Source: an uncultured Clostridia bacterium (GTDB taxonomy: Bacteria; Bacillota; Clostridia; TANB77; CAG-508). From it: a DNA stretch of 55,095 bases. The stretch lies in the NCBI GenBank assembly GCA_944386195.1, contig CALXAD010000010.1, positions 1-55,095 on the forward strand, given 5' to 3'. This document shows, piece after piece, positions 41,695 through 53,600 of this stretch. Made by a program: the position numbers and the translations under genes. Each line of letters starts with the position of its first letter. The stretch's first letter is position 1. The notes beneath the pieces are model-generated. The model was not told the DNA's origin, ran no database searches, and was given only the letters and a program-made list of their open reading frames with translations.

Positions 41695-42726
41695 TCATTT
41701 CTCTACTTTTGATTGTTTATTAAATTCTTCTATCATTTTATCTACAGCTTTATTTTCAACAAATTTCTCTGCTTGTATTATTGTATATTCAAATAACAAT
41801 GCCTCACTACTTCCATGTGCTTTTACAACTGGTTTTTTTACTCCTAAGAATAAAGCTCCTCCATATGATTTATAGTCTAATTCTTTTGAGAATCTCTTTA
41901 TTGCTGGAAGTGATGGAAGTGCTAATATCTTTGTTAGTAAATTATGTGTTAAGCTTTCTGTTAATGTTCTTTTTACAAATTTTCCTACTCCTTCTGTTGT
42001 CTTTAAGAACACATTTCCTGTAAATCCATCTGTTACTATTGCATCTACTTTTCCAGAAAAAGCATCTCTTCCTTCTACATTTCCAATGAAATTAATTCCC
42101 AATTCTTCTGATTTTTCTTTTAATAAGTTATAACTTTCTCTTACTAAATCATTACCTTTTGTTTCTTCTGTTCCTATATTTAATAAACCTATTACTGGAT
42201 GTTCTATCCCAAATGTATTTTTTAAATATATACTAGACATTTGAGCAAATTGTAATAAGTTTATTGGCTTACAATTTGTATTTGAGCCTGCATCTATTAA
42301 TAACAACTGACTTTTATATGCTGGTAATATTCCTGCTAGTGCTGGTCTATCTATTCCTCTTATTCTTCCTACTATTAGTGTAGCTCCTGTTAGTAATGCT
42401 CCTGAATTTCCAGCTGATATAAATACATCTCCTTCATCTTCTTTTAGCATTCTAAATCCTACTACCATTGAAGAATCTTTTTTATGCCTTATTGCAACTG
42501 TTGGTTGGTCTTCCATTTCTATTGTTTCTGTTGCATTTTTTATTTTTAATCTATCTGAAATTTCTTCCATTTCTTTTCCATAAAATTCTTTAATCTTGCT
42601 TCTGATTACTTCTTCTTTTCCTACTAATACAACTTCTGCCTTTACTTTATTAATTGCTTGTACTGCTCCTTTTATATTAGCATCTGGTGCATTGTCTCCT
42701 CCCATAGCATCTAATATAATCTTCAT
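41695..42726 (-). CDS. plsX: Phosphate acyltransferase PlsX
   Basis: Converts acyl-ACP to acyl phosphate, the first step of phospholipid synthesis in most Gram-positive bacteria. The 343-residue protein has the typical start MKIILDAMGGDNAPDANIKGA, then MEDQPTVAIRHKKDSSM, SAGNSGALLTGA, LLIDAGSNTNCKP, and the C-terminal GVKKPVVKAHGSSEA motif. acpP follows. The usual companion fapR or rpmF upstream is absent; the upstream gene is tuf behind its own terminator. Confidence 0.96.
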   Translation of the reverse strand: MKIILDAMGGDNAPDANIKGAVQAINKVKAEVVLVGKEEVIRSKIKEFYGKEMEEISDRLKIKNATETIEMEDQPTVAIRHKKDSSMVVGFRMLKEDEGDVFISAGNSGALLTGATLIVGRIRGIDRPALAGILPAYKSQLLLIDAGSNTNCKPINLLQFAQMSSIYLKNTFGIEHPVIGLLNIGTEETKGNDLVRESYNLLKEKSEELGINFIGNVEGRDAFSGKVDAIVTDGFTGNVFLKTTEGVGKFVKRTLTESLTHNLLTKILALPSLPAIKRFSKELDYKSYGGALFLGVKKPVVKAHGSSEALLFEYTIIQAEKFVENKAVDKMIEEFNKQSKVEK

Positions 42727-42930
42727 TTTAGTTCCTCCTAATAATGTATATATTTGTATTTCATTTTTTATTCACAAAAAAAGAAAAAAAGGCTTTACCT
42801 TCTTTTCTATTTTATTATTCTTTTATAAAAAAAGCAAGTCTTTTCTTTATATTCTTATTTTTTATTCATTATATTCCTATCTTTTTCTCATTATACTCTT
42901 AATTTTGTTCTTTTTTATATTTAAAGAAAA

Positions 42931-42954
42931 AAGAACGCCTTTTCAAGCGTCCTT
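42931..42954 (-). terminator. Terminator of the str operon after tuf
   Basis: 8-bp stem (42931-42938 with 42947-42954, one G-U pair) directly after the tuf stop, followed on the minus strand by a T-rich tract (TTTTTTCTTTAA). Confidence 0.7.
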
Positions 42955-42963
42955 AATTTTATA

Positions 42964-44166
42964 TTATTCCATTATTTCAGAAACTACTCCTGAACCAACT
43001 GTTCTTCCACCTTCACGAATAGCGAATCTTAATCCTTTTTCTATAGCGATTGGTGTGATTAATTCGATTGTCATAGATACGTTATCTCCAGGCATAACCA
43101 TTTCTGTTCCTGCTGGTAATTCGATAACTCCTGTAACATCTGTTGTTCTGAAATAGAATTGTGGTCTATATCCATTGAAGAATGGTGTATGACGTCCACC
43201 TTCTTCTTTAGTTAATACATAAACCTCTGCTGAGAATTTTGTATGTGGATGTATTGTTCCTGGTTTACAAAGAACTTGTCCTCTTTCAACTTCTTTTCTA
43301 TCAATACCTCTTAATAGAACACCGATGTTGTCACCAGCTTCTGCTTGGTCTAATAATTTTCTGAACATTTCTACACCTGTAACAACAGTTTTCTTTCTTT
43401 CTGTTGTAAGACCGATGATTTCAACTTCGTCTTGAAGTTTTACTTCTCCTCTTTCTACTCTACCTGTTGCAACTGTTCCACGTCCTGTGATTGTGAATAC
43501 ATCTTCAACTGGCATTAAGAATGGTTGGTCAATTGGTCTTTCTGGTGTTGGTATATAATTATCAACTGCATCTAATAATTCTTTGATTGGTTGATATACT
43601 GGATCATTAGGATCTGTTGATGTAGATTCTAGAACTTTTAATGAAGAACCTTTTACTATTGGAACTTCGTCTCCTGGGAAACCATATTCTGTTAATAAGT
43701 CTCTAACTTCCATTTCAACTAATTCTAATAATTCTGGATCGTCAACCATATCACATTTGTTTAAATAAACAACGATATATTTAACTCCAACTTGTCTAGC
43801 AAGTAAGATGTGCTCTCTTGTTTGAGGCATTGGTCCATCAGCTGCTGAAACAACTAAGATAGCACCATCCATTTGTGCAGCACCAGTAATCATGTTTTTA
43901 ACATAGTCAGCATGTCCTGGACAGTCAACGTGTGCATAGTGTCTTTTATCTGTTTCATATTCTACGTGAGCTGTGTTGATTGTGATTCCTCTTGCTTTTT
44001 CTTCTGGAGCACCATCAATTTGATCGTATGCTTCATATTTAGCTTTTCCTAATAATGATAAATATTTTGTAATAGCGGCTGTTGTTGTTGTTTTTCCATG
44101 GTCTACGTGACCAATTGTACCGATATTAACGTGTGGCTTTGTTCTTTCAAATTTCTCCTTTGCCAT
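42964..44166 (-). CDS. tuf: Elongation factor Tu
   Basis: 400 residues. GTPase motifs [15 protein letters not shown] (P-loop), [11 protein letters not shown] (G3) and NKCDMVDD (G4), followed by domains 2 and 3 with the tRNA-contacting [26 protein letters not shown] region. It delivers aminoacyl-tRNA to the ribosome. It is the last gene of the rpsL-rpsG-fusA-tuf operon, 117 bases after fusA. Codon use is markedly more GC-rich than in neighbouring genes, as expected for a highly expressed gene. Confidence 0.98.
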   Translation of the reverse strand: MAKEKFERTKPHVNIGTIGHVDHGKTTTTAAITKYLSLLGKAKYEAYDQIDGAPEEKARGITINTAHVEYETDKRHYAHVDCPGHADYVKNMITGAAQMDGAILVVSAADGPMPQTREHILLARQVGVKYIVVYLNKCDMVDDPELLELVEMEVRDLLTEYGFPGDEVPIVKGSSLKVLESTSTDPNDPVYQPIKELLDAVDNYIPTPERPIDQPFLMPVEDVFTITGRGTVATGRVERGEVKLQDEVEIIGLTTERKKTVVTGVEMFRKLLDQAEAGDNIGVLLRGIDRKEVERGQVLCKPGTIHPHTKFSAEVYVLTKEEGGRHTPFFNGYRPQFYFRTTDVTGVIELPAGTEMVMPGDNVSMTIELITPIAIEKGLRFAIREGGRTVGSGVVSEIME

Positions 44167-44283
44167 TTAAAATTCCTCCTTTTACAAGTTAGCTTAAAGC
44201 TACTTTATTATTTTTTAAAATTTAATAACTTAAATTAAATGCATTTGTATTTTATAACATTTCTCATAAAAATGCAAGCTTTT

Positions 44284-46365
44284 TTATTCTTTTTTAGCTC
44301 TTGAAGATACAATTGCTTCAAAAACTGATTTTGGAACTTCCTCATAATGAGATGGTTCCATTGAATATGTTCCTCTACCTTGTGTTCTAGAACGTAATTC
44401 TGTTGCATAACCAAACATTTCTGAAAGTGGAATAAATGCATGAATTTCTTGCATTCCATCTACACCTTCCATACCTTCTAGTCTACCACGTCTAGAGTTT
44501 ACATCTCCTATAACATCTCCCATGTATTCTTCTGGAACTGTTATTTCAACTTTCATTATAGGTTCTAGAATTACTGAATCAGCTTGTTTCATACCTTCTT
44601 TAAATGCCATAGCAGCTGCTATTTTGAATGCCATTTCTGAAGAGTCAACTTCATGGTATGAACCATCAACTAAACTTACTTTAAAGTCTGTAACAGGATA
44701 TCCTGCTAAAATACCTGTTTCTGCTGCTTCTCTCATTCCTTGTTCAATAGGCTTAATATATTCTTTTGGAACTGCTCCTCCGACAATTTTGCTTTCGAAT
44801 TCAATTCCCTTACCTGGCTCTAATGGTTCCATTTCAAACCAAACATCACCATATTGTCCTTTACCACCAGATTGACGAATAAATTTACCTTGAACTCTAA
44901 CTTTCTTTCTAATTGTTTCTTTGTAAGCAACTTGTGGTTTACCTACATTACATTCAACTTTAAATTCTCTTTTTAGACGGTCAACAATTATGTCTAAGTG
45001 TAATTCACCCATACCAGCAATAATTGTTTGTCCTGTTTCTTGATTTGTATGAACTTTGAAAGTTGGGTCTTCTTCTGCTAATTTACTTAATGCTACAGCC
45101 ATCTTTTCTTGAGCTACTTTATCTTTAGGCTCTATAGCTATATCAATAACTGGGTCTGGGAATTCCATAGATTCTAATATTACAGGGTGATCAATATCAC
45201 ATAATGTATCTCCTGTTGTAACATCTTTAACTCCTACTGCTGCTGCGATATCTCCTGCATATACCTTATCTATATCTTGTCTATGGTTAGCATGCATTTG
45301 AAGAATTCTACCAATTCTTTCTTTTTTATCTTTATTTGAATTTAATACTGTTGAGCCTGTTTCTAATGTTCCTGAATATACTCTAAAGAAACATAATTTT
45401 CCAACAAATGGGTCTGTTGCTATTTTGAATGCTAATGCTGCAAAAGGCTCTTTGTCAGATGTTTTTCTTTCTACTTCATTTCCGTCTAAGTCAACACCTT
45501 TGATATGTGGTACATCAAGTGGTGATGGCATATAATCAACTATAGCGTTTAATAACTCTTGAACACCTTTGTTTTTATATGAAGAACCACATGTAACAGG
45601 TACTAATTTATTGTCTATAGTTCCTTTACGAAGACCTCTTTTGATTTCTTCCTCTGTTAATTCTTCACCATCTAGGTATTTCATCATTAATTCTTCATCT
45701 TGATCTGCTGCTGCTTCTATCATGGCTTCTCTATATTTTTTAGCCATTTCCATCATGTCTTCTGGAACATCACCTTCAACAATTTCTTTTCCTAAATCAT
45801 CTTTATGAATAAATGATCTCATTTTTATTAAATCAACTATTCCTTTGAAATTGTCTTCTGCTCCAATTGGTAATTGTATTGGAACTGGGTTTGCATGTAA
45901 TCTTGTTTTTAATTGCTCAACGCAAAGCATGAAGTTAGCTCCAGTTATATCCATTTTATTTACATATACCATTCTTGGTACATGATATTTATCAGCTTGT
46001 CTCCAAACTGTTTCTGTTTGTGGTTGAACACCACCTCTAGCAGCTAAAACTGTAACAGAACCGTCTAATACTCTTAGAGATCTTTGTACCTCTACTGTAA
46101 AATCAACGTGTCCTGGAGTATCAATAATGTTTATTCTATTATTTTTCCAAAAACATGTTGTAGCAGCAGATGTAATTGTTATACCTCTTTCTTGTTCTTG
46201 TTCCATCCAGTCCATTGTTGCAGCACCTTCATGAACTTCTCCTATTTTATGAGTTTTTCCTGTATAAAATAGAATTCTTTCAGTTGTTGTTGTTTTTCCT
46301 GCATCAATGTGTGCCATAATTCCTATATTTCTAGTTCTTTCTAGTGGGTATTCTCTTCCTGCCAT
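44284..46365 (-). CDS. fusA: Elongation factor G
   Basis: 693 residues, the classical length. GTPase motifs [23 protein letters not shown] and NKMD, followed by domains II-V ([14 protein letters not shown] switch; [24 protein letters not shown] and [16 protein letters not shown] near the end). It catalyses translocation. rpsG lies 50 bases upstream and tuf downstream. An overlapping 74-codon minus-strand frame at the 3' end (44235-44459) is a shadow. Confidence 0.98.
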   Translation of the reverse strand: MAGREYPLERTRNIGIMAHIDAGKTTTTERILFYTGKTHKIGEVHEGAATMDWMEQEQERGITITSAATTCFWKNNRINIIDTPGHVDFTVEVQRSLRVLDGSVTVLAARGGVQPQTETVWRQADKYHVPRMVYVNKMDITGANFMLCVEQLKTRLHANPVPIQLPIGAEDNFKGIVDLIKMRSFIHKDDLGKEIVEGDVPEDMMEMAKKYREAMIEAAADQDEELMMKYLDGEELTEEEIKRGLRKGTIDNKLVPVTCGSSYKNKGVQELLNAIVDYMPSPLDVPHIKGVDLDGNEVERKTSDKEPFAALAFKIATDPFVGKLCFFRVYSGTLETGSTVLNSNKDKKERIGRILQMHANHRQDIDKVYAGDIAAAVGVKDVTTGDTLCDIDHPVILESMEFPDPVIDIAIEPKDKVAQEKMAVALSKLAEEDPTFKVHTNQETGQTIIAGMGELHLDIIVDRLKREFKVECNVGKPQVAYKETIRKKVRVQGKFIRQSGGKGQYGDVWFEMEPLEPGKGIEFESKIVGGAVPKEYIKPIEQGMREAAETGILAGYPVTDFKVSLVDGSYHEVDSSEMAFKIAAAMAFKEGMKQADSVILEPIMKVEITVPEEYMGDVIGDVNSRRGRLEGMEGVDGMQEIHAFIPLSEMFGYATELRSRTQGRGTYSMEPSHYEEVPKSVFEAIVSSRAKKE

Positions 46366-46415
46366 TTTATATTTTCCCCCTTCCGTTTATTTTTGCGATT
46401 ATTAAAAAATTAATT

Positions 46416-46952
<537 letters not shown>

Positions 46953-46985
46953 TTACTTTTCCGTATAGTGCTAATAAATCTATTC

Positions 46986-47008
46986 TAAATTTAAGTACCT
47001 TAAGTTTA
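46986..47008 (-). other. Hairpin in the rpsL-rpsG spacer
   Basis: 10-bp stem (46986-46995 with 46999-47008, one G-U pair as RNA) with a 3-nt loop, and a second weaker hairpin near 46948-46966 (GAAAAGT/ACTTTTC). The place is where E. coli has its S7 translational control site, but I see no clear S7-site match, so a role is only suggested by position. Confidence 0.35.
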
Positions 47009-47045
47009 GTAAGAATTACAAGCACTAATTTTTGCTTTTTATATT

Positions 47046-47459
47046 TTATTTTTTAGGTTTTTTAGCTCCGTATTTAGAACGTGCTTGCATCCTGTCTTTA
47101 ACACCTGCTGTATCTAATGTTCCTCTGATGATATGGTATCTAACACCTGGAAGGTCTTTTACCCTACCACCTCTTATTAATACAACACTGTGTTCTTGTA
47201 AGTTATGTCCTATACCTGGAATATAAGATATTACTTCATAACCATTTGAAAGTCTAACTCTGGCAACTTTTCTTAAAGCTGAGTTAGGTTTTTTAGGTGT
47301 AACTGTTTTTACAACTGTACAAACTCCTCTTTTTTGTGGTGATCTACTATTTGTAGGTCTTTTTTTCATTGAGTTATATCCATAACGAAGAGCTGGTGCT
47401 GTAACTTTACTTACCTTACTTTTTCTTCCTTTTCTTACTAATTGATTAATTGTTGGCAC
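47046..47459 (-). CDS. rpsL: 30S ribosomal protein S12
   Basis: 137 residues. [13 protein letters not shown] start, [35 protein letters not shown] core with the usual KPNSALRK and [29 protein letters not shown]. The lysine at the streptomycin-sensitivity position of PKKPNSA is present. It is the first gene of the str operon; rplGB and rpoC, which often precede it, are not upstream here. Confidence 0.98.
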   Translation of the reverse strand: MPTINQLVRKGRKSKVSKVTAPALRYGYNSMKKRPTNSRSPQKRGVCTVVKTVTPKKPNSALRKVARVRLSNGYEVISYIPGIGHNLQEHSVVLIRGGRVKDLPGVRYHIIRGTLDTAGVKDRMQARSKYGAKKPKK

Positions 47460-47533
47460 TTAAATTTCACCTCCTAATTTTTATTTTTTGTTACGGAAAT
47501 ATGCATTACATGCAATTTACTATAACGAATTAT

Positions 47534-47562
47534 ATTTTATCATGTACATATATAAAAGTCAA
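47534..47562 (-). promoter_or_regulatory. Promoter of the str operon
   Basis: On the minus strand TTGACT (complement of 47557-47562), exactly 17 nt, TAAAAT (47534-47539), with a further TATAAT six bases on. It lies about 75 bases before rpsL and just downstream of the preceding gene's terminator. Confidence 0.7.
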
Positions 47563-47563
47563 G

Positions 47564-47592
47564 AAAAACTTGGGATTTTTTCCCAAGTTTTT
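47564..47592 (-). terminator. Terminator of the coiled-coil protein gene
   Basis: Perfect 12-bp stem (47564-47575 with 47581-47592) with a 5-T loop, and AAAAA/TTTTT flanks inside the stem. It lies between the coiled-coil gene stop and the str promoter. Confidence 0.8.
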
Positions 47593-47613
47593 GTATTTAT
47601 TATTCTATTTATA

Positions 47614-48954
47614 TTATCTAGCATCTTCAGAATTTTGTTGCTCTCCTTGTTGTTCTCTTGCTTCCATTTGTTGTTTTTTCATTTCTTCTGATTTAACTTT
47701 TGCTTTAGCTTGCATTTCTTCTCTTCTCTTTTCTAAATCTTCTTGTCTTACAGTATCAAAGCCTCTTTCTGCAACATCTAATACATTATATTTTATATAA
47801 CTTCTAAATTCTTTTCTCTTATCATTTTCAGATTTGTTATTTTCTTGTTGTTCTTGATTATTCTCATGACTTTGTTGTTCTTGATTGTTATTTGATTGTT
47901 GATTACTTTCTGGTTCAGATTGAACATCTTCTTGTTCTCTTTCTACTTTTCTTTCATCACGTTTTTGTTTTATTTCAAGCATTTTTTTACCTACTCTTGT
48001 ATTAGCAAGTTTAGGGAATAATTTTGCTAATCTTGGAAATGCTTCTTCAAATGTATATTGTTTAGCTGGTAACCTATTATATGCTCTATCTACTATATCT
48101 GTTAGTGCTTCATCATCATCTCTTCCGTTATCTTCTTGATTTCTTTCTGATTTTCCTACTAATGCAGCTAAACCTTGTCTACCTTTTTCTGCTTCAGCTG
48201 GATCTTGTTCTTGTCCTTTTACTTGCTCTTGTTGTTTTGCCTTAACAGGTAATGGGTCTTTAGAGGTTAATTTTCTATCTTTCCATCCTTCTAATTTAGG
48301 TTGAATAGATTCTATACTTAAGCCCTTCATTAAGTTACTAGCAACTAAATTACATTTACTTATAGTTGTTCTTATTTCTTGACAATTATATTTTAAATCT
48401 TCCATTGAATAGTCTTTTAAAGATTTATCAAAATTATATTGTCCTTCTTTACTTTTTAAATCTGCAAATTCTTTATTATTTTCTTTTACGTTTGTTCTTA
48501 ATTCTGATAGTTCTTTATCTATTTTTTCTTTTTCGCCTTCTAATTTTGCTTTTTCTTCTGGCTCTTTAGCTTCAGCTATTTTTTTACTTACTTCTTTTCT
48601 TCTTGCTATAGCTTCTTCTTGTTGTTTCATATTTTCTACAACATATTTTTCTAACGCGTCTTCTCTTGCTTTATCTTTTCCTTGTTGTGTTCTTAAATCA
48701 TACTCTTTTTTCAATTTAGAAAAATCATTTTCAAGTCTATCCATATATTCTTTCAAATTATCAACTTTAGGAAGATTGTCCATTATTCTTTTCATTTTTT
48801 GATATTCGTCAAATTCCTCTTTTTTCATATGTGTTTGTGCCATTTTTTCAGTACTATTATTTTCAAATTTAAATTTTAAATCTTCAAATTTTAATTGCTT
48901 TTCTTGTGATTTATATTCCTCATATGTTACTTCCCATTTTCTTTTATCTTTCAT
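47614..48954 (-). CDS. Gln/Glu/Lys-rich coiled-coil protein of unknown function
   Basis: 446 residues without signal peptide or membrane helix. Residues about 20-215 are predicted from composition to be long charged helices (KLKKEYDLRTQQGKDKARE, KEVSKKIAEAKEPEEKAKLEGEKEKIDKEL). A more ordered middle part (about 215-345) has YNRLPAKQYTFEEAFPRLAKLFPKLANTRVGKKML. The tail is Gln/Asn/Glu-rich (QQSNNNQEQQSHENNQEQQ). I do not recognise a family; the architecture recalls phage or conjugation scaffold proteins or cytoskeletal linkers, but nothing supports a choice. It is its own unit between trmFO and the str operon. Confidence 0.65.
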   Translation of the reverse strand: MKDKRKWEVTYEEYKSQEKQLKFEDLKFKFENNSTEKMAQTHMKKEEFDEYQKMKRIMDNLPKVDNLKEYMDRLENDFSKLKKEYDLRTQQGKDKAREDALEKYVVENMKQQEEAIARRKEVSKKIAEAKEPEEKAKLEGEKEKIDKELSELRTNVKENNKEFADLKSKEGQYNFDKSLKDYSMEDLKYNCQEIRTTISKCNLVASNLMKGLSIESIQPKLEGWKDRKLTSKDPLPVKAKQQEQVKGQEQDPAEAEKGRQGLAALVGKSERNQEDNGRDDDEALTDIVDRAYNRLPAKQYTFEEAFPRLAKLFPKLANTRVGKKMLEIKQKRDERKVEREQEDVQSEPESNQQSNNNQEQQSHENNQEQQENNKSENDKRKEFRSYIKYNVLDVAERGFDTVRQEDLEKRREEMQAKAKVKSEEMKKQQMEAREQQGEQQNSEDAR

Positions 48955-49115
48955 TATAAAATACCCCCTTTGTACTACTCGTACAAATATAATCTCTTTT
49001 TATATTATACCATTTTTTAGTATTTCAATCAACTATTTTATGTAAATTTGTTACATTTTTAATAAAAATGTAACATTTTAGTAATATTTGTAATATTTAA
49101 AAGAGTAGTTTTATG

Positions 49116-50492
49116 CTACTCTCTTAAACTTTCCTTTAGATTTTCTAAACTTCTTTCAGCTAATTTTCTATATCTTTCTTTCTTGTCTCTTATTCTCTTT
49201 CCCTCTAGCTCAGGTAATATTCCAAAATTAGCATTCATAGGTTGAAAATTTTTATTTGGTGTAGATATGTATTTTGCCAAAGCTCCAATAATTGTATATT
49301 CTGAAAAAGTTATCTTATTTTTACTATCTTTAAAAGTTTCTACTGCATTTAAAGCCGCAACTAGTCCAGATGATATTGATTCTACATATCCTTCAACCCC
49401 TGTTAATTGGCCTGCGAAATAAATATTTTTATTTTTCCTTAAACAATATGTTTCATCTAACAAATTACTTGAATTTATATATGTATTTCTATGCATAACA
49501 CCATATTTTACAAACTCTGCATTTTCTAAACCTGGTATCATACTAAATACTCTTTTTTGTTCCCCGAATTTTAAATTAGTTTGAAATCCTACCATATTAT
49601 AAATACTTGCTTGCTTATCATCTTGTCTTAATTGAACTAAAGCATATGGTCTTTTGCCTGTTCTTGGGTCGTCAAAACCCACTGGTTTCAATGGTCCAAA
49701 TCTTAATGTATCAATTCCCCTTTTTGCCATGATTTCTATTGGCATACATCCTTCAAAAATTTCTCTTTTTTCAAAGTCATGTAAAGTCACAACTTCTGCA
49801 TTTACTAGTTCATTCCAAAATCTTTCATATTCTTCTTGGTTCATTGGAAGATTTATATAACTTTGCTCTTTTCCTTCTTGCTCTTTTAATCTTTCTTTCC
49901 ATTCTTCTAAAGACTCATCTTTTTTCTTTTCCTCACTGTATCTATCTCCATAAAAAGCTATGTCAAAATTAATACTATTTTTACTAATAATTGGAGCTGC
50001 TGCATCATAAAAATATAACTTATCTTCACCTGTTATATTAGCTATTTCTTTTGCTAATCCATCAGAAGTTAATGGCCCGGTTGCTATTATTACGATTCCT
50101 TCTTTTGTCATTTTAGAAACATCTGTTATTTCTTCATGTATTATTTCTATCAAAGGATTTTTTTCAATTTCTTCTGTTACTCTTTTAGAAAATACATCTC
50201 TATCTACAGCTAAAGCCTGTCCTGCTGCAACTTTAGTTTCATCTGCAATTCTAATTAATAAAGAATCTAAATTTCTTAATTCCTCTTTCAATAATCCACA
50301 AGCATTTGTTATAAGATTAGATTTAAAAGAATTACTACAAACTATTTCTGCTAAATCTTTATTTGAATGTGCTGGTGAATATTTTATAGGCTTCATCTCA
50401 TATAATTTAACTTTTATTCCTCTTTTAGCTATCTGGTATGCTGCTTCTGAACCAGCCAAACCTCCACCAATTACTGTAATATAATCATTCAT
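49116..50492 (-). CDS. trmFO: Folate/FAD-dependent tRNA (m5U54) methyltransferase TrmFO
   Basis: 458 residues from ATG 50492. N-terminal FAD motif [18 protein letters not shown], then the family signature [27 protein letters not shown], a central [28 protein letters not shown]-type block with the conserved cysteine, and the C-terminal [22 protein letters not shown] motif. It makes ribothymidine in the T-loop using methylene-THF. The frame is open 5 codons further, but AGGAG (50500-50504) lies 7 bases before this ATG. topA and xerC/codY, frequent neighbours in Firmicutes, are absent. A palindromic repeat element lies in its 5' region. Confidence 0.95.
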   Translation of the reverse strand: [458 protein letters not shown]

Positions 50493-50514
50493 ATTTAATC
50501 TCCTCACAATCTGA

Positions 50515-50657
50515 CCAACCCGGCACTAGTTGGGCACCAACTGGGGACGTTTCTTTTTGGACATTTTGTCCATTTTGGGACAGATTTTATTATAGAAGTG
50601 TCCCCGATTGGACATTTTGTCCAAAATGAAACGTCCCCAATTGCCCATCAATTGCCC
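50515..50657. repeat. REP/MITE-like palindromic element upstream of trmFO
   Basis: 30-nt arms 50543-50572 and 50609-50638 are inverted copies with only a few mismatches (shared core GGGGACGTTTC and TTTTGGACA). An AGTTGG/CCAACT hairpin (50528-50542) precedes it and a CAATTGCCC direct repeat follows. The G/C content and GGGGACGTTTC motif are unlike the surrounding sequence. I know similar GGGGACGTTCC-type palindromes as dispersed repeats in Clostridia genomes, in places linked with REP-associated transposases. It sits between the SNF2 gene stop and trmFO, so it may also act as terminator or leader structure. Confidence 0.6.
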
Positions 50658-50659
50658 CA

Positions 50660-53600
50660 TTATTCGAATAGTTTCATTATTTCTTCTTTTGAGAATCTGT
50701 TTATAAATGTCGTCTTTGTGTCTAACATATTATCTGCTAGTTTTGCTTTCTTTTCTTGTAATTCATATATTTTTTCTTCTATTGAATTTTTTGTTATAAG
50801 TTTATAAACTTGTACATTATTTTTTTGTCCTATTCTATATGCTCTATCCGTTGCTTGGTTTTCTGTGGATATATTCCACCATGGGTCATAATGTATTACC
50901 ATGTCTGCTCCTGTTAGGTTTAATCCTGTTCCACCTGCTTTTAATGATATTAAAAATACTTTTATTTCTGGGTTTTCATTAAATTCATCTACTAATCTTA
51001 TTCTGTCATCTACCTTTGTTGAACCTGTCAATTTGAAATATACTATATTTCTTTTCTTTAATTCTTTTTCTATTATTTCAAACATTGATGTATATCCAGA
51101 AAATAATAATATTTTATGTCCTCCTGTTATTGCATCTTGTATAATTTCTATACATTGGTCTAATTTACTACTTCCTCCATTGTAATCTTCTATAAATAAA
51201 CTTGGATGGCAACATATTTGTCTTAATCTTGTTAATGCTGCTAATATTTGCATATGTGTATTTTCAAATCCATTTAATTTTATTTGTTCTGCTAATTCTT
51301 GTTTTGCTCTTGCTAAATAATTTAAATAAAGATTTCTTTGTTCTTCGTTCATTTCGTTATTCATTACTGTTACTGTCTTTTCTGGAAGTTCTGTTAATAC
51401 TTCTTTTTTATTTCTTCTTAATACAAATGGCTCTATTAACATTTTTAATTTTTGCATTGCTTTTTCATCATTTTCTTTTACTATTGGTGTTTCATATATA
51501 TTTTTAAATTTTCTATATGTAAATAAATATCCTGGCATTATAAAGTCAAAAATAGACCATAATTCCGCAAGAGAGTTTTCTATTGGCGTTCCTGTTAATG
51601 CATATCTTGTTTCTGCTTTTATTTGTTTTATTGCTTTTGCATTTTTTGTATTACTATTTTTTAAATATTGGGCTTCATCTGCTATTATATATTTAAATTG
51701 ATAATCTTTTTCTTTATATATATCTATATCTCTTTTTAATAAATCATATGATGTTATTACTAAGTCATAATCTTTTATATTATCTATTAAATATTTTCTT
51801 TCTTGCAATGTTCCTCTTATTACTACTGTTTTTAGTTTATTTGTGAATTTTTTTACTTCGTTTTGCCAGTTTAATGTAAGTGAACTTGGTGATACTACTA
51901 AACTTGGTTTTCTATCTTTATTTTTTGCATAATCTACTATTACTGATAACATCTGTATTGTTTTTCCAAGTCCCATATCATCTGCTAGTATTCCTCCAAA
52001 ATGATATTTGTCTAAAATTTTTAACCACTTAAATCCTGTTTTTTGATAATATCTAAGTACTCCTGCAAATTCTTCTGGAATTTCTACATTTTCTTCTAAT
52101 TGCTCTTTATCTAATTCGTTTACTATATCTTTATATTCTGAGTTCTTTATAATTTCAGTTCCTTTTAATTTTTTTAGTAATTGATTTAAATATAATGTTC
52201 TATTTACAGGAAGTCTTATTTCTCCATCTTCTATTTCTTCATAGTCTATATCCATTCCTGTTGTTAATTTATCCAAAAATTCTACTTCTTTATTATCTTC
52301 TAAATTTAAAAAACTTCCATCTTTTAATCTATAGTATTTTTTCTTTAGTTTATATTTTTCCATTATATTTTCTAATTCTTCTGGGTCTATATCTATGTTT
52401 TTTAAATCAACATATAGTAAATCATTTTCTACTCTTACGCCTATGCTTCCCATTTTAGGGTTTCTTATTTGTTTTGTTTTAAAATTTTCTGTTACCATTA
52501 CTTCGAATTTTTGCATATAGTAATTTATATCTTCTGTTAAGAATTTATATATTTTATCCTCATCTGGTAATATAAATCTTGTATTTCTTACATCTAGCAT
52601 AAATCCTGTTTTTCTTAATATATTTAATGCTTTTGTTTCTTGTATCATATTTCTTGGAAATGTTATTTTTACTGTTTCATCTAATGGATTAAATTCATTT
52701 GTATCATAACAAAATTTTACATCTGCTACTAGATAATCATTTTTATCAAAGTCTAAATATACTTTTACTATTAATTCTTTTGGTTTATATTCTTCTATTT
52801 CTTCATCTAGACCTTTTTCTATTTCTATTGCGTTTTTTACTCTTGGCATAACTACAGAAAAGAATTCTGTTAACTCATTTTTTCCAAATTCTAATTCTGT
52901 GATATAATTTTGTTTAAATAAGTCTAATAATTTTAAATTTGACCTTTCAAATTCTTTACTACAACGATATAGTTTTTGGTTTTCTAATACATATTTATAT
53001 TTTTTTCCTTTTAATATTGTAATTTCGTATATTTCTTCTGTTGGTATTATTACATAATTACCATTTTGTTTCTTTTTTAATTCAAATTTTAATGAAGGTT
53101 CTCCTTCTGTAAATTCTACTTTTTCTTCTTTAAAATCTTTATTGAAATTTACTTCTTTTCCTTTTAATACATCAAATAAATCATCTATTCCACTATTTCC
53201 TAATATTATGCTTGTTTCACTTAATGCTTTTCCATAATATCTATAATTACTATTTGAATTTGAGTTTGCATATTTTATTATTTCTGCATATTTCATAATA
53301 AAATCTAATAATTCTTGACTTTCTTCACTAAATGCTGATTTTGTATGTATAAATTCTAATTTTTCTCCATATTTATATAATTCTTTGTTCATCATTCTTG
53401 TATAAAATTCTGATAGATTTTTTATTTTATACATTCTTTTATTTCCTATTTTGAATTCAACTTTCATGTCATTTGCAAATTTATCATAATATATTGTAGG
53501 TTCTATTTTTATATCTCCACTTATAGGAATCGCCTCTTCTTCTCCTTCTTCGATTCCGTCTATTTCTTCTTGATAAAAACTATTTACTATTTGTTTAAAA

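Noticed and set aside
44235..44459. 74-codon minus-strand frame overlapping the end of fusA
   Set aside because: Alternative frame of the fusA end; no start signal, and EF-G is intact at normal length.
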